Shown: positions 49,302 through 60,421, numbered from the stretch's first letter. The stretch: DNA of 64,000 bases from CADCVT01 sp036389485 (GCA_036389485.1 DASVPR010000060.1:1-64000); one strand, 5' to 3'. The notes: a model not told the origin generated them from the sequence alone. A program made the numbers and translations.

Positions 49302-49387
49302 GCGGCTCAATGTCACCGCCCGGAGCGGGACGCTCAATGGGGTCCGGACTGCAGAGCCGCCGCGCCCGCGGCTGCGAACCTGTGGGC

Positions 49388-50356
49388 ATGCGCGAGCGCC
49401 TCCAATCGCTGCCCCTCCTGTGGCGGGTCTTCCTGACTAACGCGCTGGTCTTCGCTGCCGGGATCGCGGTGCTGGCGCTCGCGCCCGTGACGGTCTCGGT
49501 CCCGATCGCGGTCACCGAGCTGGTCATCCTCGTCGTGGGGATGGTCGCGCTCCTCGTGATCGACCTCGTGCTGCTGCGGCCGGCGTTCCGGCCGCTGCAC
49601 CGGCTGGCCCAGGCGATGCGCGAGATCGATCCGATGCGGCCCGGCCGGCGGGCGGAGGTCGAGGGCGGCCCGGACGTCCGCGCGCTCGCGGCCACGTTCA
49701 ACGAGATGCTCGACCGGCTCGAGACCGAGCGCCGCGAGAGCGCGCGCCAGGCGCTGCTCGTGCAGGAGGGCGAGCGGCAGCGCGTCGCGCGTGAGCTCCA
49801 CGACGAGGTCGGCCAGACGTTGACGGCAATGATGCTCCAGATCGAGAGCCTCGGCGCGAAGATCCCCGGCGACCTGCGCGACGAGCTCGACGAGCTGCGC
49901 GAGACGACGCGGATCGGCGCCGAGGACGTGCGCAGGATCGCCGTGCGGCTGCGGCCGGAGGCGCTGGAGGACCTCGGGCTGCAGAGCGCGCTCTCCGCGC
50001 TGACCTCGTCGTTCAGCGAGCACGCGAACGTGCCGGTCGAGCGCCGCCTCGACCGCATCCCGCCGCTGAGCCAGGAGCAGGAGCTCGTGATCTACCGGGT
50101 GGCGCAGGAGGCGCTGACGAACGTGGCGCGGCACGCGCGCGCCGGCTCCGCGGAGGTGGCGCTCGCGCGCGCGAACGGAGAGGTGACCCTCCGCGTCCGC
50201 GACGACGGGCAGGGCCTGCCGCCGCACGCGGAGTCCTCGTCGACCGGGATCCGCGGCATGCGCGAGCGCGCCATGCTCATCGGCGCCCAGCTGTCGATCG
50301 GGCCGGCGCGGGGCGGCGGCACCGAGGTCGTCCTCCGCGTCCCGGTGGACGCGTGA
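49388..50356 (+). CDS. Two-component sensor histidine kinase (NarL-partner type)
   Basis: A 322-residue membrane kinase. Two transmembrane helices (about 12-35 and 40-63) with almost no extracellular loop are followed by a HAMP-like linker (about 63-110). The HisKA_3 dimerisation domain has RQRVARELHDEVGQTLTAMM (His near 137). The HATPase has QEALTNVARHARAG (N-box, about 236) and VRDDGQGLPPH, then GIRGMRERAMLIGAQL. The tiny extracellular part suggests sensing within the membrane. The stop overlaps the response-regulator ATG by one base. Confidence 0.93.
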   Translation: MRERLQSLPLLWRVFLTNALVFAAGIAVLALAPVTVSVPIAVTELVILVVGMVALLVIDLVLLRPAFRPLHRLAQAMREIDPMRPGRRAEVEGGPDVRALAATFNEMLDRLETERRESARQALLVQEGERQRVARELHDEVGQTLTAMMLQIESLGAKIPGDLRDELDELRETTRIGAEDVRRIAVRLRPEALEDLGLQSALSALTSSFSEHANVPVERRLDRIPPLSQEQELVIYRVAQEALTNVARHARAGSAEVALARANGEVTLRVRDDGQGLPPHAESSSTGIRGMRERAMLIGAQLSIGPARGGGTEVVLRVPVDA

Positions 50357-51015
50357 TGCCCGTCCCCCTCAAGAGTCGCGTCCTGCTGGCGGACGACCAC
50401 CCGATCGTGCTCCGCGGCCTCGTCCTCGTGCTCGACCAGCAGCCGGACTTCGAAGTGGTCGCCGAGGTGAGCGACGGTGAGGAAGCGGTCCGACGGGTGC
50501 TGGCGGACGACGTCGAGCTCGCGATCCTCGACGTCTCGATGCCGCGCAAGACCGGGCTCCAGGCCGCGCGGGAGATTACGCAGCGCAAGCCGGACGTCCG
50601 CGTGCTCATGCTGTCGATGCACGAGAACGAGGAGTACCTGTTCGAGGCCTTGGCCGCCGGCGCGTCGGGCTACGTGCTCAAGACGGCCGTCGACCGAGAC
50701 CTCGTCGATGCCTGCCGCGCCGCGATGCGCGGCGAGCCGTTCCTCTATCCCGGCGCCGTGCGCGCGCTGATCCGCGAGCACCTCGAGCGCGCGCGGCGCG
50801 GCGAACCCGCGCGCGTCGATCCGCTGACCCCTCGGGAGCTCGAGATCGTGAAGCTCATCGCCGAGGCCCACACGAACGACGAGATCGCGGAGATGCTCGT
50901 CATCAGCAAGAAGACCGTCGAGCGCCACCGCGCGAACATCCTCGAGAAGCTCGGCATGAGCGACCGCGTCGAGCTGACGCGCTACGCGATCCGGCGCGGG
51001 CTCGTCCAGCCCTAG
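50356..51015 (+). CDS. NarL/FixJ-family response regulator
   Basis: A 219-residue regulator. The receiver domain has the acidic pair in LLADDHPIVLRG (about 10-21), the phospho-Asp in LAILDVSMPRKTG (about 55-67) and the Lys in GYVLKTAVD. The C-terminal LuxR-type HTH (about 155-215) has LTPRELEIVKLIAEAHTNDE and IAEMLVISKKTVERHRANIL. It is co-expressed with the sensor kinase (TGATG overlap; GTG at 50353 is an alternative start). It would bind DNA as a dimer when phosphorylated. Confidence 0.94.
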   Translation: MPVPLKSRVLLADDHPIVLRGLVLVLDQQPDFEVVAEVSDGEEAVRRVLADDVELAILDVSMPRKTGLQAAREITQRKPDVRVLMLSMHENEEYLFEALAAGASGYVLKTAVDRDLVDACRAAMRGEPFLYPGAVRALIREHLERARRGEPARVDPLTPRELEIVKLIAEAHTNDEIAEMLVISKKTVERHRANILEKLGMSDRVELTRYAIRRGLVQP

Positions 51016-51084
51016 ACGGCACGCCGCCCGAATGGGGCCACCACCCCATCGTCGGCGCCCATCGGCGCGGAGATCATCGAGGCC

Positions 51085-51711
51085 ATGCTGCGCGTCGCGA
51101 TCCTCGACGACCACCCCGCGGTCCTCACCGGGCTGGAGCGGCTGTTCGACCGCGCGGGGATGCACCCGGTCGTCGTCGTCGACGAGCCGCAGGGCCTGTT
51201 CCGCGGGCTCGATGCCGTGCGCGCGGACGTCGTCGTCCTCGACTACGACCTGGCGCGCGGCGACGGCCTCACGCTGTGCCATCGGCTCAAGGAGCGGGTG
51301 CTTCCGCCGGCGGTCGTCGTGTACTCCGCCTACGCGGGGCCGGCACTGGCGATCGCCGCGCGGGTGGCGGGGGCGGACGCCGTCGTCGACAAGCGCTCCC
51401 CCGCTCGCCAGCTCGTCGACGCGGTTCGCCGCGCGGCCGCCGGTGAGGTCGTGGTGCCGGCCATCCCGCCGGAGCTCCGCGAGGCGGCGATCTCACGGCT
51501 CGATCCCGAGGACGTCCCGGTGGCGTCGATGCGCCTCGCCGGGACGTCTCATCAGGGCGTCGCCGAGGCGCTGGGCGCCGACCGGCGCGAGATCGTCCGC
51601 CGCGTCCGCCGGATCGTCGGACAGCTGCGACCCAAGACCGCCCCGCAGCCGACCCGGCGGGAAGCCGCGCCCGCCTACGGCGCCCGGCGCGAGCGGTTGG
51701 CCGGGGGCTAG
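51085..51711 (+). CDS. Response regulator with atypical output domain
   Basis: A 208-residue protein. The receiver domain (about 1-120) has VAILDDHPAVLTGLERLFDR, phospho-Asp in VVVLDYDLARGDGL and the Lys in AVVDKRSPA. The C-terminus (about 140-185) has SMRLAGTSHQGVAEALGADR then REIVRRVRRIVGQL, an HTH-like unit that lacks the LuxR signature. A basic tail follows. It lies 69 bases after the NarL-type regulator on the same strand and may be a second output of the same kinase, or an orphan. Confidence 0.8.
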   Translation: MLRVAILDDHPAVLTGLERLFDRAGMHPVVVVDEPQGLFRGLDAVRADVVVLDYDLARGDGLTLCHRLKERVLPPAVVVYSAYAGPALAIAARVAGADAVVDKRSPARQLVDAVRRAAAGEVVVPAIPPELREAAISRLDPEDVPVASMRLAGTSHQGVAEALGADRREIVRRVRRIVGQLRPKTAPQPTRREAAPAYGARRERLAGG

Positions 51712-51721
51712 GCTCCGGGCG

Positions 51722-53193
51722 GTGAACCTCGACCTCGCCATCCTCGAGCAGGTGGCGCGTGGCGGGGCCGCGGCCGGCCTGGGCGAGCGCGAGCGCGAGC
51801 AGATCGCGGAGGCGCGTGCGGTCGTCGACGCGGCGATCGCGGACGGGAGGACGGTCTACGGGGTCACCACCGGCTTCGGCCAGCTCAGCGACGTGCGCAT
51901 CCCTCCCGACGAGGCCGCGCAGCTGCAGCTCAACCTGCTGCGCTCGCACGCCGTCGGCAGCGGCGCGCCGCTCCCGGACGAGGTGGTCCGCGGGATGCTC
52001 CTCGCACTCGCGGCGTCGCTGTCGCGCGGTCGCTCCGGCGTGCGCGCCGAGGTGGTCGAGCTGCTGCTGGCGCTGCTCGAGCGCAACGTCACGCCGGTCG
52101 TCCCGAGCCGCGGATCCGTGGGGTCGTCCGGCGATCTCGCGCCGCTCGCGCACGTCGGCCTGGTGCTCGTCGGCGAGGGAGCGGCGACGGTCGACGGCAC
52201 ACAGCTGCCGGGGGCGGCCGCGCTCGCGCGCGCCGGGCTGCGACCGATCGCGCTCGGGCCGAAGGAGGGGCTCGCGATCGTGAACGGCACCCACCTGATG
52301 TCGGCGGCGGGCGCGCTGGCGGTCCGCGACGCGCAGCGGCTGCTCGGCGCGGCGACGGTCGCCGTGGCGCTGAGCCTCGAGGCGTTCAAGGGCTCGACGG
52401 TGCCGTTCGACGCGCGGCTCCAGGACGTCCGCCCGCATCCGGGCCAGCGGCGGGTCGCGGCGCGCCTGCGCGAGCTGCTGGACGGCAGCCCTGTCGTGGC
52501 GAGCCACGCCGACTGCGGCCGGGTGCAGGACCCGTACACGCTGCGCTGCGCCCCCGCGGTCCTCGGCGCGGTCGCCGACGCCCTCGACTACGTGGCGGGC
52601 GCGATCGAGCGCGAGCTCGGCGCCGTCACGGACAACCCGCTCGTCTTCCCCGACGACGGCGAGATCCTCTCCGGGGGCAACTTCCACGGCCAGCCGCTGT
52701 CGCTCCCGCTCGACCACCTCGCCCTCGCGCTGACCGAGCTGGCGTCGTTCTCGGAGCGGCGGACCTACGCGCTGCTCTCACCGTCGTACGCCGGGCTGCC
52801 GCCGTTCCTGACGCCGCACCCGGGGCTGTCGAGCGGCCTGATGATCGTGCAGTACGCGGCGGCCGCGCTCGTCAACGAGTGCCAGACGCTCGCCCATCCG
52901 GCGGGCGCGTCCTCGATCCCGACGTGCGCCGGCCAGGAGGACTTCAACGCGATGGGCGCATGGGCGGCGCTGAAGGCGCGGGCCGTCGTCGAGCACTGCG
53001 CGCACGTCGTCGCGACGGAGCTCGTCTGCGCGTGCCAGGGGCTCGAGTTCCACCGCCCGCTCCAGTCCACGCCGGCCCTCGAGGAGGCGGTGGCCCGCGT
53101 CCGCGCGTACGTTCCCCGCGTGGAGGAGGATCGCTCGCTCGCGCAGGAGATCGCCGCCCTCGCCACCGCGATCCGGACCGAGGAGGTGCTCGC

Positions 53194-53197
<4 letters not shown>
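51722..53197 (+). CDS. hutH: Histidine ammonia-lyase
   Basis: A 491-residue enzyme converting L-histidine to trans-urocanate and ammonia. The MIO prosthetic group forms from the tripeptide in GSVGSSGDLAPLAH (residues 131-144). Here the triad is Ser135-Ser136-Gly137 instead of the usual Ala-Ser-Gly. Family segments YGVTTGFGQL (about 46-55), QLNLLRSHAVGSG and GNFHGQPLSLPLDHL are present. GTG at 51722 starts it. It is the first gene of a five-gene hut operon, joined to hutU by ATGA overlap. Confidence 0.94.
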
Positions 53198-54815
<1,618 letters not shown>

Positions 54816-54819
<4 letters not shown>

Positions 54820-56042
54820 CCGCGCTGTCGATCCACTCCGCCGCGCAGGTGCTCCTGCCCCCGGAGCCGGGCCTCCCGTACCTGCGCCGGCCGGCGGAGC
54901 TCGCGCTCGAGCCCGGCGGCATCGCCGTGGAGGGGGCGTCGATCGCCGCGCTCGAGCCGGATCCGACCGCGCGCGTGCAGGTCGACGCGACGGGCTGCGC
55001 GGTGGTGCCGGGGCTCGTCGACTGCCACACCCACCTGCCGTTCGCCGGCTGGCGGGCGAACGAGTACGCGATGAAGGTCGCCGGACGGCCGTACGAGGAG
55101 ATCGCGCGCGGCGGCGGCGGGATCGCGGCGAGCGCGCGGGCGCTGGCGGCGGCGGACGACGACGCGGTGGTCGGGCAGGCGCGCGCGCTGGCGGGCGAGA
55201 TGCTGGCGCACGGCACGACCGCGTTCGAGTGCAAGAGCGGCTACGGGCTGTCGGCCGGCGGCGAGCTGCGGTCGCTGCGGCTCGCGGAGCGTCTGGGTCA
55301 GGAGGTCGAGCAGGCGACGACGTCGACCGCCCTGCTCGCGCACGCGGTGCCGGACGGCTACGACCCCGACACGTGGATGGACGAGGTCGAGGAGCTGGTG
55401 CCGCGGACGCGCGCCTCGGCGCTCGACATCTACGTGGAGTCGATCGCGTTCGGCAACGAGCACCTCGAGCGGATGGGCGCGCTGGCGCACGCGAACGGCC
55501 GCGACCTGCGCGCGCACGTCGAGCAGTTCGCGCGGCACGGCAGCGTGCCGGTCGCCGTGGCGGCGGGCGCCCGCTCGGTCGACCATCTGGCCGAGTGCCT
55601 GGACGACGACGTCGCCGTGCTCGCGGCGGCCGAGTGCGCGGCGGTCCTGCTCCCGGGGGCGGAGTTCCTCGGGCGCGAGCGCCTGGCGCCCGGCCGGGAC
55701 CTCGCCGACGCCGGCGCGATCTGCGTGCTCGGCACCGACTGCAACCCGGGCACGTCGCCGATCGTGTCATTGCCGCTGGTGGTGGGGCTCGCGGTGCGGC
55801 GCTACGACTGGACGCCGCTCGAGGCGCTCGCGGCGGTGACGCTCAACGCCGCGTGGGTGCTGCGGATCGAGGGGGACCGCGGCTCGATCGAGGTCGGCAA
55901 GCGGGCGGACGTCGTGCTGCTCGACGCGCCGGTGGAGCACGTGCCGTACCGCTTCGGCCACAACCCCGTCGCCGCGGTGTGGATCGGCGGGCAGCTCGTC
56001 TGGGCGCGGCCCGACCAGGCGTGGAGGATCGGCGGGGCGTGA
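54816..56042 (+). CDS. hutI: Imidazolonepropionase
   Basis: A 408-residue amidohydrolase-superfamily enzyme opening the imidazolone ring to give N-formimidoyl-L-glutamate. The metal site HTH is at 71-73 (GLVDCHTHLPFAGWR). Further conserved parts are ECKSGYGLSAGGELRSLRLA, HVEQFARHGSVPVAVA (His ligand), SVDHLAE and LGTDCNPGTSP (Asp ligand). Both ends overlap neighbouring genes by four bases (ATGA and GTGA). Confidence 0.96.
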
Positions 56043-57202
56043 TCGCCGCGGAGGAGATCGGAGCGCGGCTGGAGGCGCTCGCGGCGATCGGCGGCGACGG
56101 CCGCGGCGTGACGCGCCTGGCGTGGACGCCCGAGCTGGCTCGCGCCGAGGAGTGGTTCCGGGCGCAGGCCGGTTCGCTGGGCCTGTCGGTGGAGCGGGAC
56201 CCGGCGGGGAACCTGTGGGCGTGCCCCCGCGCCGCGCCGCCGTGGTGGGGCATCGGCTCGCACCTCGACAGCGTCCGCGAGGGCGGGCGCTACGACGGGG
56301 CGCTGGGCGTCGTCGCCGGCCTCGAGGTCGCGCGACGCACGTCGCTGCCGGTCGCCGTGCTCGCGTTCGCGGACGAGGAGGGCGCGCGCTTCAACACGCC
56401 GACGTTCGGCAGCCGCGCGCTCTCGGGGCGGCTCGACGTTCCGCCCCTCCTCGCGCGCACGGACGCGGACGGCGTGACGCTCGAGGCCGCGCTGCGCGGC
56501 TTCGGCGTCGACCCGGCGGCCGTGGGCGACGCGCCGGGGTGGCTCGGGCGCTTGCGCGGCTTCCTCGAGCTCCACATCGACCAGTCGCGGGCGGTCGCGC
56601 GGCAGGAGGTGCCGTGCGGCATCGTGTCCCGGCTCGCGGCGCGGACGCGCGTCCGCGTCGGCGTCCGAGGCCGAGCCGACCACGCCGGCACCACCTCGAT
56701 GGAGGAGCGAAGCGACGCGCTCGCGGCGGCGGCACGGCTCGTCGTGGCGGCGACCGAGCTCGCCGTCGACGGGCTCGTCAGCACGGCGACGCGCATCGTC
56801 GCGGCGCCGAACGCGCTCAGCACCATCCCCGCGGACGTGAGCGTGTGGCTCGACGCGCGCGCCCCTGACCCGGAGCGGGTCGACGCGTGGCTGGAGGCGC
56901 TGCGTGAGCACGCCGCGGCGCTCACGGACGTGCAGGTCGAGCTGCGCGTCGAGTCGCGCAGCGACGGCGTGGAGTTCGACGCCGCGTTGCGGGAGCGGCT
57001 GCGAAAGGCGTCCGGCGGCGCCCCCGAGCTGGTCTGCTACGCCGGCCACGACGCGGGGATGGTCGCCGAGCGCCGGCCGGCGGCGATGGTGCTCGTCCGC
57101 AACCGGACCGGTGTCTCGCACGCGCCCGAGGAGGAGATCGACCTCGTCGACGCCGCCGCCGGGGTCGACCTGCTCGCGCGCGCGCTCGAGGCGGTCGCAT
57201 GA
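56039..57202 (+). CDS. M20-family Zn amidohydrolase (allantoate / N-carbamoyl amino acid hydrolase type), probable N-formylglutamate deformylase
   Basis: A 387-residue M20/AllC-type metalloenzyme. Ligand segments are GSHLDSVREGGRYDGALGV (split: His in GSHLD about 74; Asp in YDGAL about 85), FADEEGARFNTPTFGS (Glu pair, about 108-109), ELHIDQSR (His) and YAGHDAG with NRTGVSHAPEE near the end. Members hydrolyse N-carbamoyl or allantoate amides. Here it lies between hutI and hutF with four-base overlaps on both sides. No hutG is seen, so it may convert N-formylglutamate to glutamate. That role is inferred from context. Confidence 0.85.
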   Translation: MIAAEEIGARLEALAAIGGDGRGVTRLAWTPELARAEEWFRAQAGSLGLSVERDPAGNLWACPRAAPPWWGIGSHLDSVREGGRYDGALGVVAGLEVARRTSLPVAVLAFADEEGARFNTPTFGSRALSGRLDVPPLLARTDADGVTLEAALRGFGVDPAAVGDAPGWLGRLRGFLELHIDQSRAVARQEVPCGIVSRLAARTRVRVGVRGRADHAGTTSMEERSDALAAAARLVVAATELAVDGLVSTATRIVAAPNALSTIPADVSVWLDARAPDPERVDAWLEALREHAAALTDVQVELRVESRSDGVEFDAALRERLRKASGGAPELVCYAGHDAGMVAERRPAAMVLVRNRTGVSHAPEEEIDLVDAAAGVDLLARALEAVA

Positions 57203-58233
57203 GGCGAGCGACCGTTCCTGCGATGCCGAACGCGCACTCGCACGCGTTCCAGCGCGCGCTGCGCGGCGTCGGCGAGAAGCCCACCGCGGAGCGCGACTCC
57301 TTCTGGACGTGGCGCGACGTCATGTACGACCTCGCCGGCTCCCTCGATCCGGAGTCGCTGCGCGCGGCGTGCGCGGACGCGTTCGCGGAGATGCGCGCGG
57401 CGGGCTACGGCGCCGTGGGCGAGTTCCACTACCTCCACCACCCCGAGGGGATGACGGAGGCCGTCGTCGCGGCGGCCGCCGGCGCGGGCCTGCCGCTCGT
57501 GCTCCTTCCGGCGGCCTACCACGACGGCGGCCACCCGCGGTTCCGCGACGCGTCGCTCGAGACGTTCCTCGCGCGCGTCGAGGCGCTCGGCGCGGCCGGC
57601 GTCGCCGCCCACTCGGTGCGGGCGGTCCCTCCGGGGTGGCTGACCGAGCTGGCCGCGTACGCCGACGACCGCGGCGTCGTCAGGCACGTCCACGCCGCCG
57701 AGCAGCCGCGCGAGGTCGAGGAGTGCCGGGCCGCGCACGGCTGCTCGCCCATCGAGCTGCTGCACCGCACGGGCTTCCTCGGCCCGAGGACGAGCGTCGT
57801 CCACGCGACGCACGTCTCGAACCGGGACGTCGATCTGCTCGCCGACACGCAGACCATCGTCGTGCTGTGCCCGACGACCGAGGGCAACCTGGGCGACGGC
57901 CACGCTCCCGCCCTCCGGCTCGCCGAGGCCGGCGTGCGACTCGCGATCGGATCCGACTCGAACGTCCGGATCGACCCTTTCGAGGAGGTGCGCGAGCTCG
58001 AGACGAACGCGCGGCGCGAGTCGCTGTCGCGCACCGCCCTGCTCGCCCGCGGCGGCGACCTCTGGGGAGAGCTCGCACGCAACGGCGCGGCGTCGCTCGG
58101 CCTCGACGCCACCGGCACGATCGAGATCGACCTCGACCATCCGCAGCTCGCCGGCGTCCCGGCCGGCGCCCTGCCGTGGGCGCTCGCGACCTGCGCCTCG
58201 TCGAGCGTCGTCGCCCGCCCGGCCTCACCCTGA
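57199..58233 (+). CDS. hutF: Formimidoylglutamate deiminase, N-terminally short
   Basis: A 344-residue amidohydrolase-superfamily enzyme converting N-formimidoylglutamate to N-formylglutamate and ammonia. The first metal site is PNAHSHAFQRALRG (His13, His15), directly at the N-terminus. Later segments GEFHYLHHPEG, VHAAEQPREVEECRAAHG, VHATHVSNRDVDLLA and AIGSDSNVRIDPFEEVRELE carry the remaining ligands. Typical family members are about 450 residues with an N-terminal beta domain of about 50 residues before this motif, which is missing here. ATG at 57199 overlaps the amidohydrolase stop. It is the last gene of the hut operon. Confidence 0.9.
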   Translation: MRRATVPAMPNAHSHAFQRALRGVGEKPTAERDSFWTWRDVMYDLAGSLDPESLRAACADAFAEMRAAGYGAVGEFHYLHHPEGMTEAVVAAAAGAGLPLVLLPAAYHDGGHPRFRDASLETFLARVEALGAAGVAAHSVRAVPPGWLTELAAYADDRGVVRHVHAAEQPREVEECRAAHGCSPIELLHRTGFLGPRTSVVHATHVSNRDVDLLADTQTIVVLCPTTEGNLGDGHAPALRLAEAGVRLAIGSDSNVRIDPFEEVRELETNARRESLSRTALLARGGDLWGELARNGAASLGLDATGTIEIDLDHPQLAGVPAGALPWALATCASSSVVARPASP

Positions 58234-58251
58234 ACGACCGGAGGCGTCCCG

Positions 58252-58264
58252 GCGTAAGACCTCC
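58252..58264 (+). promoter_or_regulatory. GGTAAGA-like motif upstream of the cupredoxin gene
   Basis: GCGTAAGACCTCC lies 26 bases upstream of the ATG at 58291. It matches the half-site GGTAAGACC of the inverted repeat at 40354-40378 and a minus-strand motif before the DUF4383 gene. The constant distance to start codons suggests a promoter -10 or operator element. Confidence 0.45.
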
Positions 58265-58290
58265 ACGCTCTGCAGTTCGGGCCGGGGGAG

Positions 58291-59079
58291 ATGCGCAAGA
58301 TGCTGGCGAGAACGGTGAAGGCAGCGGCGGGTGCCGCCCTCGTCGCGGTGGTCGGAGGGCCGGCGCCGGCGAGCGCCGACAAGGTCATCGAGGCGCAGAC
58401 CGTGTGGCGCTTCGACGCGATGAGCTACACGATCGACCAGGGCGAGCCGCTGACGTTCAGCAACCGCGACGAGCTGTCGCCGGGCGACCACAACGTCACG
58501 GCGAGCGACACCGGCCCCGACGGAAAGCCGCTGTTCGCGTCCGCGACGATCTCCAAGGGCCAGGACGCGCCCGTGGAGGGCGCGCGGCAGCTGAAGACCG
58601 GCAGCTACGACTTCATCTGCACGATCCACCCGTTCATGCAGGCCACGCTCATGGTGACCGACAAGGGCGCGCCGTTGCCTCCGCCGGGCGGCGGGCCGCC
58701 TCCGCCGAGCTCGCCGCCGCCGCCTCCTCCTCCGAGCGGCGACACGCGCGCGCCGGCGGTCCGCGTCGCGCTCCGGCGGGCGTCGCTGCGGCGAGCGGTG
58801 AGACGCCGGCGCTTCCGCGCCGTCGTGACCGCGGACGAGCCCGCGACGCTGCAGCTGCGGCTGACCGCGCGCGTCCGCGGCCGGGTCCTCACCGTCGGCA
58901 CGGCGTCCGGCCGCGTCGCAACGGCGAACGGTCGGGCGTCCGTCACGGTCCGCGTCAGGCGAAGCGCGCTGCGTGGGTTGCGACGCGCGCGACGCCTTCG
59001 GCTCACGCTCGCGGTCGAGGCGCGCGACGCGGCGGGCAACGTCGGCACCGCGACGGCCCGCCGCACGGTCAGGCGGTAG
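58291..59079 (+). CDS. Secreted cupredoxin (plastocyanin/azurin-like) with basic C-terminal domain
   Basis: A 262-residue exported protein. The signal peptide ends near APASA (about 30). The cupredoxin domain (about 31-125) carries copper ligands His in SPGDHNVTAS (about 69) and Cys-His-Met in FICTIHPFMQA (about 109-116), the type 1 copper pattern. A Pro/Gly linker (about 128-150) leads to an Arg-rich beta domain (about 155-262) like those in other secreted proteins here. It probably shuttles electrons outside the membrane; the partner is unknown. Confidence 0.88.
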   Translation: MRKMLARTVKAAAGAALVAVVGGPAPASADKVIEAQTVWRFDAMSYTIDQGEPLTFSNRDELSPGDHNVTASDTGPDGKPLFASATISKGQDAPVEGARQLKTGSYDFICTIHPFMQATLMVTDKGAPLPPPGGGPPPPSSPPPPPPPSGDTRAPAVRVALRRASLRRAVRRRRFRAVVTADEPATLQLRLTARVRGRVLTVGTASGRVATANGRASVTVRVRRSALRGLRRARRLRLTLAVEARDAAGNVGTATARRTVRR

Positions 59080-59485
59080 CGGTCTCCCGCAGCGGGGCCG
59101 TCGGCGACACGAGCCCCGCGAGCACCCCCGTGAGTCCGATCGCCACGTGGAGCACGTTGTCCTCGGTGTTGATCGGGATGAACCCGAGGATCGACTCGCC
59201 GTCGCCGATGACGAAGCCCCAGATGGCGACGACGACGTAGACGGCGCCCAGGCCGAGGGCGTACGTGCGCGAGGCGGACGCACCCGCGCGGTAGGCCAGG
59301 AGCCCGAGCGCTCCCGTCGCTAGGTGCACGACGTTGTGCCACCCGTTGACGTCGAGGATCCCGAAGACGGCGTCCGTCTCGCCCGGCGACCCGAACGCAG
59401 ACGAGTAGAAGAAGCCGACGATGCCGGCGCCGACGAGAACGGCGCCCACCAGGCCTGCGTACAGGCGGGCAGGTGACTCGCTCAT
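59069..59485 (-). CDS. DUF4383-family membrane protein
   Basis: A 138-residue protein with four hydrophobic helices. It has the family-typical GILDVNGWHNVVHLATGALG (about 42-61) and INTEDNVLHVAIGLTGVLAG (about 105-124), each with a conserved His after an Asn. The function of DUF4383 is unknown. ATG at 59485 lies 27 bases from the GGTAAGAACTC motif. The gene is convergent with the cupredoxin gene, overlapping by 11 bases. Confidence 0.85.
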   Translation of the reverse strand: MSESPARLYAGLVGAVLVGAGIVGFFYSSAFGSPGETDAVFGILDVNGWHNVVHLATGALGLLAYRAGASASRTYALGLGAVYVVVAIWGFVIGDGESILGFIPINTEDNVLHVAIGLTGVLAGLVSPTAPLRETATA

Positions 59486-59512
59486 GTCATCCCTCCAGAT
59501 CGCTGTGCCGTC

Positions 59513-59525
59513 GAGTTCTTACCCC
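59513..59525 (-). promoter_or_regulatory. GGTAAGA-like motif upstream of the DUF4383 gene
   Basis: On the minus strand GGGGTAAGAACTC lies 27 bases upstream of the ATG at 59485. It is similar to the motifs before the doxX-like, folE and cupredoxin genes, at nearly the same spacing. Confidence 0.45.
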
Positions 59526-59613
59526 GTCAGCCCGCCAGTGCGACGAGGACTGCGTCGTGCGCTGCGTTTCTGGTCCGCCGTGCGCTTCACAGTCCTGTGA
59601 TTTGCTGCCTGGG

Positions 59614-60384
59614 GTGTCAGTCGAGGGAGAGACCGGCGCGCCGCGCTGGCCCGAGCACCTTCCCCAGCGCGCACATCCGAGTCAGGGCGTCAGACACGCG
59701 CTCGCGGAGCGGTTGGCGCGGCGCAACGGCCTCGGCCTGACGCGCATCTTCTCTGCGGCCGTCGGCCGTCAGCGCGTCGACCGCGTGGCCCAGCTGGCCC
59801 GGGACTTCGGACCGGACGTTGCGCGACCGCTCCGCGTGCTGGACCCCGGGGCCGGCGACGGCGCGTTCGCCGTGCGGCTCGCGGAGGACGGCGCCGACGT
59901 CGTCGCCGTCGACGGTCGCGCGGAGCACGTCGCGCGGATCCGCGCCCTCGTCCAAGAGCACGATGCCTCCGTCATGGTGATCCACAGCGACGTCCGCGAT
60001 CTGCGGGCCGAGCATGCGGCGTTCGACGTGGTCCTCTGCCTCGGCCTGCTCTACCACCTGCCGCTGCCTGACGTCTTCCGGCTGGTCGAGTACGTCGCCC
60101 ACACGACGAGGCACCTCGCGATCTTCGAGACGCAGATCAGCCTCGCGCCGAAGCACTCCGCCGAGCACCGCGGGGCAACCTACTTCGGCGACTACTACCG
60201 GGAGGACACGAGTCAGCCAGGGGCCTCCCTCGACAACCCCGCCAGCTTCTGGCTCACCCGGCCCTCGCTTCTGAACCTGCTGAACCGCTCGGGCTTCACG
60301 TCGGTCGCCGAGGCTCTGAACCCGCCCGTCCCAGAGCTCGCGGCGTACACGGACCACATGACGTTGATCGCGCGGAAAGGCTAG
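59614..60384 (+). CDS. Class I SAM-dependent methyltransferase
   Basis: A 256-residue methyltransferase. The SAM-binding motif I is VLDPGAGDGAFAVRLAEDGA (about 73-92), with VVAVDGRAEHVARIRAL as the acidic-loop strand and FDVVLCLGLLYHLPLPDVFR as motif III. The C-terminal part (YFGDYYREDTSQPGAS, FWLTRPSLLNLLNRSGF) resembles methyltransferases acting on sugars or small metabolites. The substrate is unknown. GTG at 59614 is the best-supported start. Confidence 0.83.
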   Translation: MSVEGETGAPRWPEHLPQRAHPSQGVRHALAERLARRNGLGLTRIFSAAVGRQRVDRVAQLARDFGPDVARPLRVLDPGAGDGAFAVRLAEDGADVVAVDGRAEHVARIRALVQEHDASVMVIHSDVRDLRAEHAAFDVVLCLGLLYHLPLPDVFRLVEYVAHTTRHLAIFETQISLAPKHSAEHRGATYFGDYYREDTSQPGASLDNPASFWLTRPSLLNLLNRSGFTSVAEALNPPVPELAAYTDHMTLIARKG

Positions 60385-60421
60385 GTCTGCCCCCGCCCGT
60401 CGCTCCCGGAGATAGGGGGCT

